A stretch of DNA of 64,000 nt from Sulfitobacter alexandrii (GCF_001886735.1 NZ_CP018076.1:2480001-2544000); one strand, 5' to 3'; shown: positions 37,073 to 46,123, counted from the first letter of the stretch. Numbers and translations are program-made. Notes: generated by a model not told the origin, from the sequence alone.

Positions 37073-37416
37073 CGTCTTCTCCAGTCGTTGCTGTCCGGTT
37101 CCGGGCGCGACTCGTCCGTGCCGCGGTCCGGCAGCCCCACCCTAAGGGCGGTTTTTTCAAAGTGCGACCCAAATGACCAAGCCGCCTGCAGGACAGGCGG
37201 TTGACCCGATTCGCAACCCCAGCGGGATGATCGTTCACCGTTCGGAGACAGTGCCGGCCCAGCGACACCACTGAACACGATTTCCCCTTTGAATCTGGTT
37301 GTTTAGGCATTTTTCCGCCCAATTTTCGCCATCTTGCCGGGGCACAAGAAGCCAATGGCAAACCCTGCCCGAAGTCCGGCACGCGAAGTGTGTCTCGGTA
37401 AGAAAGGTTAACAAAT
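37073..37416. promoter_or_regulatory. Divergent intergenic region between glutamate dehydrogenase and tadG
   Basis: This 344-base stretch has no plausible gene. It contains a hairpin CCGCCTG (37182-37188)/CAGGCGG (37194-37200), a T6 run near 37151-37157, and AAGAAAGGTTAAC just before the tadG start. It presumably carries the promoters of both genes; I cannot place them reliably. Confidence 0.5.
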
Positions 37417-38874
37417 ATGAAACGTTCTACACGTGAAAATCGCCTGACAGCCGGGGACCTCTTGGCACTGTCGCGCCATTTCTCGAAGGATCAGGACGGA
37501 TCGATCACGATTTTCGCCTGCTTCATGGTCGTCATCATGCTGATGATCGGCGGCATCGGCGTCGACATGATGCGCCACGAGATGGAGCGTACGCGCCTGC
37601 AGGCGGTCTCGGACCGCGCCGTGCTGGCCGCCGCCGACCTCGACCAGACGCTCGACCCCGAGGCCGTGGTGCGCGACTACTTCGCCAAGTCCGGCATGGC
37701 CGAATACGTGTCGGCAGTGAACGTCGATGAAGGTCTCAACTACCGGACCGTCACGGTGGACGCCACCAACACGATCAAGACGCAGTTCATGGACACGCTG
37801 GGCGTGTCGGACCTGACGGTGCCCGCCCGTGCCAAGGCCGAGGAAAAGATCCAGAAAGTCGAAATCTCGCTCGTCGTCGACATCTCGGGCTCGATGAAGG
37901 ACAACGGCAAGATGCAGAACCTCAAGAACGCCGCGGGCGTTTTTGTCGATACCGTGCTGAAGCCGGAAAACGAGAACCTGATCTCGGTGTCGCTCATCCC
38001 CTACTCGGAACACGTGAACGCCGGGCCCGCGATCTTCAACCAGCTCAACGTCAATCGCGTGCACCCCTGGTCGCACTGCATCGAGATCCCGGATTCGGAG
38101 TTCGACAATCTGCGGTTCAACCGTTCGCGCACCTACGACCAGATGCAGCACTTCCAGTGGAACACCTATTCCATCGAAAGCGGCAGCTACCAGAACACGC
38201 TGTATGACACCGTCTGCCCGCGCAATGGCGACCGGAACGGAGACACCGGCGAGGATTACGAGGCAATCACGGCCTTCAGCCAGAACGCCTATGCGCTCAA
38301 GTCCCAGATCAACAAGTTCAAGCCGCGCGCCGGTACGTCGATCTTCCTCGGGATGAAGTGGGCCGTGGGCATGCTCGATCCGGACTTCCGCCCGATCATC
38401 AGCAACCTGGCCGGAATGGGCAAGGCCGACCCCGCCTTTTCCAACCGTCCTTCGGCGCTGGACGACCCCGAAACGCTCAAGACCGTCATCCTGATGACGG
38501 ACGGGCAGAACGACCGGTCGATGCGCATCCCTGACTGGTACTACGACAGCGACAGCGAGATCGTGCACTGGAGCCGCTACAACCTTCAGTACTACATGAA
38601 CCGCTACGTGAACTACTACTACCGCTCGAACTTCTACTACGAGAAGTACAACGCATCCCAGGGCGACCGGCTGCTGTCGAACATCTGTGACGCGGCCAAG
38701 CAGGCACGGATCGTGATCTGGTCGATCGGCTTCGAAGTCACCGACCACGGCGCCAACGTGATGCGCGACTGCGCTTCGTCGCCCAGCCACTTCTTCCGCG
38801 TCGAAGGAGTGGAGATCGAGGACGCCTTCGAAGCCATCGCACGCCAGATCAACCAGCTGAGGCTGACACAATGA
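37417..38874 (+). CDS. TadG-type pilus assembly protein with von Willebrand A domain
   Basis: 485 residues from ATG 37417. A TadE-like opening (FSKDQDGSITIFACFMVVIMLMIGGIGVDMMR) gives one membrane helix; then a von Willebrand factor A domain with the MIDAS-like motif DISGSMKDNGK (near residue 152), and an acidic/tyrosine-rich stretch (NRYVNYYYRSNFYYEKYN) near residue 395. TadG-type minor pseudopilins belong to the Flp/Tad adhesion system. No flp, tadA or rcpA gene is in the window, so it may act with proteins encoded elsewhere. Confidence 0.85.
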   Translation: MKRSTRENRLTAGDLLALSRHFSKDQDGSITIFACFMVVIMLMIGGIGVDMMRHEMERTRLQAVSDRAVLAAADLDQTLDPEAVVRDYFAKSGMAEYVSAVNVDEGLNYRTVTVDATNTIKTQFMDTLGVSDLTVPARAKAEEKIQKVEISLVVDISGSMKDNGKMQNLKNAAGVFVDTVLKPENENLISVSLIPYSEHVNAGPAIFNQLNVNRVHPWSHCIEIPDSEFDNLRFNRSRTYDQMQHFQWNTYSIESGSYQNTLYDTVCPRNGDRNGDTGEDYEAITAFSQNAYALKSQINKFKPRAGTSIFLGMKWAVGMLDPDFRPIISNLAGMGKADPAFSNRPSALDDPETLKTVILMTDGQNDRSMRIPDWYYDSDSEIVHWSRYNLQYYMNRYVNYYYRSNFYYEKYNASQGDRLLSNICDAAKQARIVIWSIGFEVTDHGANVMRDCASSPSHFFRVEGVEIEDAFEAIARQINQLRLTQ

Positions 38875-39410
38875 AACCTTCACTCATGAGGCGCCTGTTC
38901 CGGTTCCGCCGGGACGAAGAAGGCGGGATCTTCCTGATCGAATTCTGCATCCTGGTGCCGATCCTGTTCGGTGCATTCATGATGGCGGTCGAGATGGGTC
39001 TCTATTCCATGCGGCAGATGTACCTTGACCGGGGCGTGGACATCGCGGTGCGTTACATCCGCCTGAGCACCAACACCCCCATCGCCCACGACCAGATCAA
39101 GCAGATCGTCTGCGACAACGCCGGCTTCATCGAAGATTGCGACAGCACCCTGCGGCTCGAGATGATCCCGCTGCTCCCCCGTGCCTTCGCGACCTTCGAC
39201 CAGACGCCGGACTGCGTCGACACCTCGGCGCCGGCCAGCCCGGTACGGGGCTTCGTCCTGGGCCGTGAACACGAGGTGATGATCATGCGGGCCTGCGTGA
39301 AGTTCAAGCCGGTCTTCGCCACCACCGGCCTCGGCAAGTCGCTCGAGAAGGATGGCAGTGGACGGGCGCGGCTGATCGCGGTCTCCGCCTTTGTGCAGGA
39401 GCCAAAATGA
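38871..39410 (+). CDS. TadE-type pilus assembly protein
   Basis: 179 residues from ATG 38871, overlapping the tadG stop by ATGA. The TadE helix is at EEGGIFLIEFCILVPILFGAFMMAVEMGLY; the short outer domain has a possible disulfide pair (VCDNAGFIEDCDST). Minor pseudopilin of the Tad system. It is coupled to the next gene by ATGA. Confidence 0.82.
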   Translation: MKPSLMRRLFRFRRDEEGGIFLIEFCILVPILFGAFMMAVEMGLYSMRQMYLDRGVDIAVRYIRLSTNTPIAHDQIKQIVCDNAGFIEDCDSTLRLEMIPLLPRAFATFDQTPDCVDTSAPASPVRGFVLGREHEVMIMRACVKFKPVFATTGLGKSLEKDGSGRARLIAVSAFVQEPK

Positions 39411-39982
39411 TGGGTGCAACCTTGATCAAGCTCAGGATGCAGCAGATCCTGCGGTGCGATTTCCTTCGCAAGCAGGACGGGTCGATCTCCATCGAGGCGA
39501 TGATCGTGCTGCCGGTGATGTTCTGGGCCTTCCTCGCGATGTTCTCGATCTTCGATGCGTTCCGCATGTACGGGATCAACCAGAAGGCCGCCTTCACCGT
39601 GGGCGACGCGATCTCGCGCGAGACGCTGCCGCTGGACGACGACTATCTCGACGGGATGCACAGCCTGTTCGAATACCTCTCTCTCAGCGAGGGGCAGTCC
39701 GCGATGCGGGTCAGTTCGATCTGGTTCGATGCCGACAACAACCGGTACCGCACCGACTGGTCGCGCACCCGGGGTGACGTCGCCGCACTGACCAGCAGCA
39801 CCGTGCGGAACTGGCACAACCGTCTGCCGGTCATGCCAGACAACGAACGCGTGGTACTGGTGGAGACCTGGAGCGACTATACCCCACCCTTCGCAACCGG
39901 GCTGGAAGAGCGCGAAATCCAGAATTTCGTGTTCACGCGGCCCCGGTACGCGCCGCGCGTGTGCTGGGAATACTGCAACTGA
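39407..39982 (+). CDS. TadE-type pilus assembly protein, second
   Basis: 191 residues from ATG 39407, overlapping the previous stop. It has the same layout as its neighbour: KQDGSISIEAMIVLPVMFWAF as TadE helix, then a periplasmic domain ending YAPRVCWEYCN, whose C-terminal cysteines could form a disulfide. The three genes share one transcript. Confidence 0.82.
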   Translation: MMGATLIKLRMQQILRCDFLRKQDGSISIEAMIVLPVMFWAFLAMFSIFDAFRMYGINQKAAFTVGDAISRETLPLDDDYLDGMHSLFEYLSLSEGQSAMRVSSIWFDADNNRYRTDWSRTRGDVAALTSSTVRNWHNRLPVMPDNERVVLVETWSDYTPPFATGLEEREIQNFVFTRPRYAPRVCWEYCN

Positions 39983-40007
39983 CCCTGCCCATCGCGGCAG
40001 GCAGCGG

Positions 40008-40033
40008 ACCCGCCTGACCTCAGTCCGGCGGGT
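40008..40033. terminator. Bidirectional hairpin terminator
   Basis: ACCCGCC (40008-40014) and GGCGGGT (40027-40033) enclose the loop containing the stop of the convergent minus-strand gene; TTTCTCT follows on the plus strand, ending the Tad operon. Confidence 0.6.
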
Positions 40034-40511
40034 TTCTCTGTGCCAGAAGGGCGCTCAGCACCTCGGACATGAACTTGGTCTGGCTGCCGGGTGTCATGCC
40101 GCCGATGCCGATGCGCCGGCCCACCCGCCACCACAGACCCGGCCGCCACGCACGACCGCCGGGGGTGTCCAGCTTGAGCAAGAAGCCGTTGGACGGCTTG
40201 AAGGCAAAGAAACCCCGGTCGATTCCGCTGATCCCGTCGACCTGCGCGATCACGGTCCCGTCGGCGTCCCGCAGAACCAGCGGGGTCAGTTCGACCCGGC
40301 TGGCGGTCGCACGCCGCATCGCATCCGCGCACCACAAGGCCCCCGCCCCCACGAGGATCAGGAACGCCTGCCAGGGCAGCGACGGAGGCGTGGCGAAAGC
40401 GAGGTAGATCAGCAGGACACCCAGCACCAGAAGGCAGCCGATGCCCAGGATACGCCGCCCGGCAGAGGCCTGCACGGTGGCCAGCACTTCGTTTTCGTCG
40501 TCAAGGTTCAT
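40020..40511 (-). CDS. Membrane protein of unknown function
   Basis: 163 residues from ATG 40511, with GAAGGACATC upstream. Two hydrophobic helices at about residues 22-45 and 49-67 (ILGIGCLLVLGVLLIYLAF; AFLILVGAGALW) anchor it; the remainder is a cytosolic beta-rich domain with RDADGTVIAQVDGISGIDRG. No family recognised. It converges on the tadE gene. Confidence 0.6.
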   Translation of the reverse strand: MNLDDENEVLATVQASAGRRILGIGCLLVLGVLLIYLAFATPPSLPWQAFLILVGAGALWCADAMRRATASRVELTPLVLRDADGTVIAQVDGISGIDRGFFAFKPSNGFLLKLDTPGGRAWRPGLWWRVGRRIGIGGMTPGSQTKFMSEVLSALLAQRNPPD

Positions 40512-40717
40512 GCGATGTCCTTCGGGCTTTGGCACTGCCTAGGCGATTTCACGCGCCTTGGAAACGGAAAGTGACGGCGCAGGCCAAAGCGCCGGCAAGA
40601 GCCCTGCCCTGAACATCGACGGGCCGGACCGGCCCTTCCCCGCGATGGATCAGTCCGGGGTATTGCCGGTGACCCGAAATCTTGGACAACCCTGCGGATC
40701 GGCGCCGCCAGCGCGCT

Positions 40718-41236
40718 TCAGCGGTCCGCATCCTCATCCCGCGCCTTCTTGCCCCGTTTGCCGGGGCGACGTGCCAGTTCCTCCGCCACCCGGTCGGCAT
40801 AGGCCGCGCGGTCGGCGGGAGACATCGCCGTCACCGTCGCCAGCCACGCCCCCTCCGCCGCGGTCTGAAGCTGGACCGCGATGCGTCCCTGTTCCCGCAG
40901 CACCGACTGCACGGCATCGGCCTCGAAAGGCTCCGCCCGCAGGGCAGCGAGCACCCGATCGTAAAGGGCGCGCCGTTCTTCCCGGCTGGGCATGCCGCTG
41001 CCGGATCGCCGCAGGTCGCGGAACAGGGCGCGGCGCGTCTCTCGGGGCAATGCCCGCACGTAGGGTGTCGCGTAGCTGCGTGCGCCGGGGCCGCCGCCAT
41101 GGTCGCGCGCGCCGGGCCCTCCCGCGTGGCGGTAGGCAGCGCCGGCGATCAGCCCGACGAACACGAGGTTCAGCGCCAGCGAGGCCACCAGCACCCAGCG
41201 CCAGCGGCGTCCTGCGGGTTTGCGTGCATCATCCAT
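40718..41236 (-). CDS. Periplasmic heavy-metal sensor / Metal_resist family protein
   Basis: 172 residues from ATG 41236. One N-terminal membrane anchor (WRWVLVASLALNLVFVGLI) precedes a histidine/glycine-rich linker and a helical domain with LPRETRRALFRDLRR and MPSREERRALYDRVLAAL, typical of the CnrX/ZraP-like Metal_resist family. Such proteins bind metal ions in the periplasm. It is the last gene of the EF-hand/ECF sigma operon, three bases after the putative anti-sigma gene. A C-terminal basic tail RPGKRGKK is present. Confidence 0.75.
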   Translation of the reverse strand: MDDARKPAGRRWRWVLVASLALNLVFVGLIAGAAYRHAGGPGARDHGGGPGARSYATPYVRALPRETRRALFRDLRRSGSGMPSREERRALYDRVLAALRAEPFEADAVQSVLREQGRIAVQLQTAAEGAWLATVTAMSPADRAAYADRVAEELARRPGKRGKKARDEDADR

Positions 41237-41239
41237 TTC

Positions 41240-41581
41240 TCAACCCTCTTCGCTGTCCCACCCGAAGGCGGAAAGGTCCGGCGCCGTCTGGTCGACCGAC
41301 ACCGCTTCGTCCATGAACTGCCCGGCCACGTCCGGCACCCCGTCCGGCGGCGCCACGCCCAGCCAGAAGCCCACGCAGGTGGCGGTGACAAGGCCGCCCA
41401 TGCCGGGCAGGCCGCCCAGCAAGCGCCACCATCCCCGCCATGCCGGCGTCCCGCGCGGCTGTAACCGGCGCGCGTCATCTTCCACCCGCGCCAGCAGCGC
41501 GTCGGATGCCCGGGGCGGATCCGCCCGCGCCCCGGCAAAGAGCGCCTCAAGTCCTGCGTCGTCTTGATCGGTATCAATCAT
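41240..41581 (-). CDS. Small membrane protein, putative anti-sigma factor
   Basis: 113 residues from ATG 41581, overlapping the sigma factor stop by ATGA. The N-terminal 55 residues are cytosolic and acidic (LEALFAGARADPPRASDALLARVEDDARRL), followed by one membrane helix (GGLPGMGGLVTATCVGFWLGV) and a short outer acidic tail. Position after an ECF sigma gene, a single helix and small size suggest an anti-sigma factor, but no anti-sigma (ASD) motif is clear, so this is inference. A different role cannot be excluded. Confidence 0.55.
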   Translation of the reverse strand: MIDTDQDDAGLEALFAGARADPPRASDALLARVEDDARRLQPRGTPAWRGWWRLLGGLPGMGGLVTATCVGFWLGVAPPDGVPDVAGQFMDEAVSVDQTAPDLSAFGWDSEEG

Positions 41582-42159
41582 CTCTCATATCCCAACGCTT
41601 CTTTCTGATCGGCCAGCGCCGCCGCGAGCCCGCGTTTGCCCCGCGCCGTCAGGCTTTCCACCGCCTCGACCCCGATCTCGAGGATCTCGGCGATCTCCGG
41701 GTTCGACAGGCCCTCGATGTGGCGCAGCACCACCGCCTGCCGCTGGCGGTCAGGCAGGCTTTGCAATGCGGCCTGCAAAGCGTCGGTCCGCGCCCGCTGC
41801 TGCATGCGATCCGCCACATCGGGCCGCGGGTCTTCCGGTTCGGCCACGGCCTCCAGCGGGACGGCGCGACGGCGGCGCAACCGGTCCATACACAGGTTCG
41901 CGACGACCCGGTAGCACCACGTCGCGACCCGTGCCTCGCCAGGCCGCCACTCCGGCGCGATCTTCCACAGCCGCAGCAGTGCCTCCTGTGTCACGTCCTC
42001 GGCCTCCGCCCCCTCTCCCAGCACCCGGTAGGCATGGGCGTAGAGCCTCGGCGTCAGCCGGGCCGTCAGCAACCGCGCAGCGGCGGCATCGCCAGCCGCG
42101 TAGCGTGCCAGCAGCGCGGCCTCCGCGTCGGAGGCAGGGTCGGACGAAGCCTGATGCAT
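41578..42159 (-). CDS. ECF-type RNA polymerase sigma factor
   Basis: 193 residues from ATG 42159; an alternative ATG at 42219 would add twenty residues. Region 2 is LLARYAAGDAAAARLLTARLTPRLYAHAYRVLG then DVTQEALLRLWKIAPEWR, and region 4 is LQSLPDRQRQAVVLRHIEGLSNPEIAEILEIGVEAVESLTARGKRGL. It lacks region 3, as ECF sigma factors do. Its neighbours (EF-hand protein upstream, membrane protein and metal-sensor downstream) suggest a calcium- or metal-responsive envelope signal. No SD is obvious at the chosen start. Confidence 0.85.
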   Translation of the reverse strand: MHQASSDPASDAEAALLARYAAGDAAAARLLTARLTPRLYAHAYRVLGEGAEAEDVTQEALLRLWKIAPEWRPGEARVATWCYRVVANLCMDRLRRRRAVPLEAVAEPEDPRPDVADRMQQRARTDALQAALQSLPDRQRQAVVLRHIEGLSNPEIAEILEIGVEAVESLTARGKRGLAAALADQKEALGYER

Positions 42160-42226
42160 CGCGTCAGCGGTTAGCCCGGCCGGACCCGCGAAGCAAGCGG
42201 ACCCGACCGGTACCCCCATCCCGATC

Positions 42227-42805
42227 TCAGCCCTTGTCGGCGTCGTCGCGGCCGTGGCCACGGTGCTTCCTGCCGCCGTGGCCGCGCATCTTGCCGAACT
42301 CCTCGGTGGTCAGCGCCCCGTCGCCGTCCGCATCCAGCCGGTCGAACATCTTCCGCATGTCGCGCCGGGCAGACATCTCGGCGCGGCTCAGCCTGCCGTC
42401 GTCGTCACTGTCCATGCGGTCGATCATGCGCGCCTGCCAGCGCTCCGCGCGATCACCGTCGCCCCGTTTCTGCCCGCGCGCGGCCAGTTCCGCCGCCGTC
42501 AGCGCGCCATCACCATCGGTGTCCAGTTCCTCGACCATGCGTGCCGCCCTTTCCTGACGCCGCGCATCGCGGGCCGCCGCCATTTCATCGGCGGTCAGGA
42601 ACCCGTCGCCATCCGCGTCCACCCGGTCGAACCGTGCGGCCGCATGCGCCTCGATCTCCTCGCGGGTGATCGCGCCGTTGCCGTCCGCGTCGATCTCGCC
42701 GAACATGGCGGCACGGTCGCCGGGCTTCGCACTGGCGCCCGCCACGGCACCGACCGCGATCAGCGTGCTCAGGGTGGCCAGTTGAACTGTTGCTCGAAAT
42801 TTCAT
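42227..42805 (-). CDS. Secreted EF-hand protein with five calcium loops
   Basis: 192 residues from ATG 42805, with GAGGAGAGAT before it. Signal peptide ends ASA (residue about 26). Five EF-hand loops follow: residues 39-50 (DADGNGAITREE), 63-74 (DADGDGFLTADE), 95-106 (DTDGDGALTAAE), 132-143 (DSDDDGRLSRAE) and 158-169 (DADGDGALTTEE). All have acidic residues at the calcium positions and glutamate at position 12. It should bind calcium in the periplasm. It is the first gene of the operon with the ECF sigma factor. Confidence 0.88.
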   Translation of the reverse strand: MKFRATVQLATLSTLIAVGAVAGASAKPGDRAAMFGEIDADGNGAITREEIEAHAAARFDRVDADGDGFLTADEMAAARDARRQERAARMVEELDTDGDGALTAAELAARGQKRGDGDRAERWQARMIDRMDSDDDGRLSRAEMSARRDMRKMFDRLDADGDGALTTEEFGKMRGHGGRKHRGHGRDDADKG

Positions 42806-43006
42806 GTGATCTCTCCTCTTTTCGACGCCCCTTCGTGCGGCGCGATATCCCTTGTACGGAGCAGGCTAGCGGTTCCGTCGCGGTTCCGGCGGATTTTCCG
42901 GCCACCGTCACAGGCCGACTTTGCGACACACCGCCGCAAGCCCTGCCTTGCCTCTTTCATTTTCGACCCGCCGGGCGCATCTAGGGACAGCAACGAGGAC
43001 CCGACC

Positions 43007-43408
43007 ATGACCATAGATTCAAACATCGCCCATATCGAGCCGCAGGACCGTGCGCGTTGGCCCGCGATGCGCCGTGGCTGGCGTGGCAAATGCCCGAATT
43101 GCGGTTCGGGGCCGTTGCTCAAGAGCTATCTTAAGGTCAATCACGACTGCGCCGTCTGCCGCGAGGAATTCTATCACCACCGGGCCGATGACGGTCCGGC
43201 GTACCTGACGATCCTTTTCGTCGGTCACCTGATGGCGCCCCTGCTGCATCTGGTCTTCGTCACCTGGCGGCCCGCGCCGCTGACGCTGTTCACCATTTTT
43301 GCGGTTGGCTGCGTCGGCCTGTCGCTTTACCTTCTGCCCAGACTGAAGGGGGCCATGATCGGCTTTCAATGGGCCAAGGGCATGGGCGGCTTCGCATCCT
43401 CGGCCTGA
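43007..43408 (+). CDS. DUF983 family membrane protein
   Basis: 133 residues from ATG 43007. A cysteine-containing N-terminal block (CPNCGSGPLLKSYLKVNHDCAVCREEFYHHRADDGPAY) with a zinc-ribbon look is followed by two membrane helices. DUF983 proteins are common in Alphaproteobacteria, often near cytochrome oxidase assembly genes; none is here. Function unknown. Confidence 0.8.
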   Translation: MTIDSNIAHIEPQDRARWPAMRRGWRGKCPNCGSGPLLKSYLKVNHDCAVCREEFYHHRADDGPAYLTILFVGHLMAPLLHLVFVTWRPAPLTLFTIFAVGCVGLSLYLLPRLKGAMIGFQWAKGMGGFASSA

Positions 43409-43441
43409 TCCCCTTTCAGCGCCGCTGAACCGAGGGACGCC

Positions 43442-44137
43442 ATGACGATCGACAAAAGCCAGATCCGCAACGCCGCCACCGTGATCGTGCTGCGCGACAG
43501 GTTCGATGCGCCCCGCATCCTGATGGGACAACGCGGCGCAAAGGCCGTGTTCATGCCGAACAAGTTCGTCTTTCCGGGCGGCGCGGTCGACCCCGGCGAC
43601 GCGCATGTGCCGCTTGCCAGCCCCCTGCCGGAAACCTGCGCCGCGCGCATGTCGGAAGATGCCGATCCGGGCCTCGTCCATGCCATCGCCGTTGCCGCGA
43701 TCCGTGAACTGTGGGAGGAAACCGGCCTGATCCTCGGGCGGCCCGGAACATGGGACACCCCGCCGCCGCCGGACTGGGAAACCTTTGCCGCCACCGGCCA
43801 CGTCCCCCATGCCGCGCCATTGCAATTCACTTTCCGGGCGCTGACCCCGCCGGGCCGGCCGCGCCGCTTCGACGCGCGCTTCTTCCTGGTCGACGCGGAC
43901 GACATTGCCTCGGATCTCGACGATTTCGACGCGGCCTGCGACGAGTTGAGCCACCTTCAGTGGGTGCCGCTGTCAGAGGCGCGCTCCTTCGACATGCCCT
44001 TCATCACGGAGGTGGTGATGGCCGAAGTGGAGGCCCGCGCCCGCGAACGGACACCGCCCGATTCCGTCCCCTTCTTCAAGAATAACGACGAGGAAAGCCT
44101 GTTCCTGCGCCTGCGCGGCAGGCCGATGGAAGGCTAG
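43442..44137 (+). CDS. NUDIX hydrolase
   Basis: 231 residues from ATG 43442. The Nudix box is present as AIAVAAIRELWEETGLILG (G-x5-E-x7-REuxEExGu with the first Gly replaced), supplying the metal-binding glutamates. An N-terminal FPGGAVDPGDAHVP extends the fold. It hydrolyses a nucleoside diphosphate derivative, substrate unknown. Its stop overlaps the convergent transporter gene by four bases. Confidence 0.87.
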   Translation: MTIDKSQIRNAATVIVLRDRFDAPRILMGQRGAKAVFMPNKFVFPGGAVDPGDAHVPLASPLPETCAARMSEDADPGLVHAIAVAAIRELWEETGLILGRPGTWDTPPPPDWETFAATGHVPHAAPLQFTFRALTPPGRPRRFDARFFLVDADDIASDLDDFDAACDELSHLQWVPLSEARSFDMPFITEVVMAEVEARARERTPPDSVPFFKNNDEESLFLRLRGRPMEG

Positions 44138-45051
44138 ATCACCAGCACCAGCAGCAGGATCGACACCACCAGAACGGCCATCCCCGCCCATTCCCGACCG
44201 CTGATGCGCTCGTGAAAGAAAAGCGTGCTCGCTGCGACGCTCAGGATCAGTTCAACCTGTCCGAGCGCCTTGACATAGGCGGCATTCTGCAAGGTGAAGG
44301 CGATGAACCAGCAGAGGGAGCCGCCCATCGAGGTCAGCCCGATCCACAGCGCCACCCGCCGCGCCGCCCAGACCGCGCCGATCTGCCCCGGCTCGCGCAG
44401 GCGCAGCCAGACCAGCATGATGACGGTCTGCATCGCCACCACCGCCGCAAGGGTGACCGCGGCACGCAGCACCGGATCGGCCTCCGCCACACCCAGCGAG
44501 GCGCCCCGGTAGCTGACCGCGGACACCGCGAACAGGATGCCTGAGGCGATGCCCAGACCCGCCGCCCGATTGCGCAGATGGCGCAACCGCAGCCCGCGCA
44601 CCTCCGCCCCTCCGGAAAGCAGCAGCAGGCCGATGATACCCAGCGCGATGGCCGCGAACCCCGGCCAGGACACGCCTTCGCCCAGCACCAGCCAGCCCAC
44701 CAGCACCGTCTGGATCACTTCCGTCTTCTTGAAGGTGATCCCCACCGCGAAGTTGCGCTGCTTGAACAGCAGGACCACGCAGACCGTGGCAAGGATCTGG
44801 GCCGAGGCCCCGACAAGACCGAACAGCCAGAAACCGGGCGCGACTTGCGGCAGCGGCTTGCCCGCCGCACCGAGGTAGAGCGCGAGAAGCCCGAGGATGA
44901 GCGGCGCGGAATAGAAAAACCTCGAGAACGTCGCCCCGGCTGCCGAAAGCGTCGCCGTCGCCAGGTGTTTTTGCAGCATGAAGCGCACCGTCTGGAACGC
45001 GGCAGCAGCGAGGGTCACGTAGACCCATGGATCGGGCAAGGACGCGGTCAT
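44134..45051 (-). CDS. DMT (EamA) superfamily transporter
   Basis: 305 residues from ATG 45051. About ten hydrophobic helices in two EamA repeats; the domain-end blocks (VGWLVLGEGVSWPGFAAIALGIIGLLLL and FHERISGREWAGMAVLVVSILLLVLVI) are typical. Substrate unknown; members export amino acids or other metabolites. It follows the desaturase gene on the same strand by 14 bases. Confidence 0.87.
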   Translation of the reverse strand: MTASLPDPWVYVTLAAAAFQTVRFMLQKHLATATLSAAGATFSRFFYSAPLILGLLALYLGAAGKPLPQVAPGFWLFGLVGASAQILATVCVVLLFKQRNFAVGITFKKTEVIQTVLVGWLVLGEGVSWPGFAAIALGIIGLLLLSGGAEVRGLRLRHLRNRAAGLGIASGILFAVSAVSYRGASLGVAEADPVLRAAVTLAAVVAMQTVIMLVWLRLREPGQIGAVWAARRVALWIGLTSMGGSLCWFIAFTLQNAAYVKALGQVELILSVAASTLFFHERISGREWAGMAVLVVSILLLVLVI

Positions 45052-45065
45052 GCCCGCGCTTTAGG

Positions 45066-46019
45066 TCAATCGCCGGTGCCGCGCCAGAGCGGATGCGCCA
45101 CCGGATCCTTGGCCACGAAGAGGTAACGACGGAAAACCTCCGCGTAGGACCGGAAGACATATCCCTGGTTGCGGCGCAGGAACTTGTCCCGCCGCGCGGC
45201 GTAGACCGCCGGCAGCCGGTACCACGGCACCTGCGGATGCATGTGATGAACCACGTGGAAATTGTTGTTGAGAAACAGCAGGGCCAGCAGGCCCCTGTCC
45301 TCCACCACCGCCGTCCGCGCGGACGCCCGCGCATGCGCCTGATGTTCGAGAAAGGTGCGGATCTTGAGCACCGACAGCGCACCGTAGCACGCGGCGAGGT
45401 AGGTCCATACCGACAGCGGCGCCACGGTCACGACCACCAGCGTGGCGACCACCCCCGGCAGGTGCAGCGCCCAATGCAGGGCGACATCCGGCTCACCCGA
45501 ACGGATGCGGCGGATCTCGTCCCGCAGGAAGGCGGCGGTTCCGATCAGCGGTCCGACCAGCATCCGCCCCGACAGCGTGTTGTTCCAGCGCAGTACCGCA
45601 CGGTGCCAGCGCGGCAGCGTATCCCAGAGGTCCGGGTCGAGGTAATTGCTCTCGGGATCGTCATAAGGATCCGTCAGGCGCGAGTCGTGATGGTGCGCAA
45701 GATGCAGCGTCTTGAACCGCAGGTAGGGAACGAAAAGGCCGGGCTGGAACAGGCCCAGCACCGTTGCCGCCCGCGCTGACCGGAACGGCCCGCCATGCAG
45801 GATCTCGTGACTGAGCGAAGAGTGCAGCGTGAGCGCCAGCACCAGCAGCACGAAAGATACGGCCCCGCCCGTCAGCATCAGCGCAACCCCCATCAGCGCA
45901 TAGGCGGCGAGGAAAAGCCCGATGGTCGGCCATTCCCATCGCGCGGCAGCGCGCAGGATGGTGTGAAGGCCGGCGATACTCGGGGGGGCCAGTGTCTGGC
46001 CCGTCTGGCTGTGCTGCAT
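45066..46019 (-). CDS. Fatty acid desaturase family protein
   Basis: 317 residues from ATG 46019, with AAGAGGGACAT upstream. Histidine boxes of membrane di-iron desaturases are visible: SHEILHGGPF, LHLAHHHDSR and NNNFHVVHHMHP, between hydrophobic helices. It could desaturate or hydroxylate a lipid acyl chain; the substrate is unknown. The divergent XRE gene 104 bases away is a likely regulator. Confidence 0.88.
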   Translation of the reverse strand: MQHSQTGQTLAPPSIAGLHTILRAAARWEWPTIGLFLAAYALMGVALMLTGGAVSFVLLVLALTLHSSLSHEILHGGPFRSARAATVLGLFQPGLFVPYLRFKTLHLAHHHDSRLTDPYDDPESNYLDPDLWDTLPRWHRAVLRWNNTLSGRMLVGPLIGTAAFLRDEIRRIRSGEPDVALHWALHLPGVVATLVVVTVAPLSVWTYLAACYGALSVLKIRTFLEHQAHARASARTAVVEDRGLLALLFLNNNFHVVHHMHPQVPWYRLPAVYAARRDKFLRRNQGYVFRSYAEVFRRYLFVAKDPVAHPLWRGTGD

Positions 46020-46123
46020 ATGTCCCTCTTGGCGTCTTTTTTCGCCAAGATGATCGGTCTTGATCCGTGCCGCCATTCAGATAATGGTGAACAAACCGGA
46101 CAATCCGTGATAAAAAACAACAC

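Noticed and set aside
37145..37200. Hairpin with T6 run upstream of tadG as a terminator
   Set aside because: No gene on either strand ends here; it sits between divergent starts, so a terminator makes no sense. Left as part of the intergenic region.
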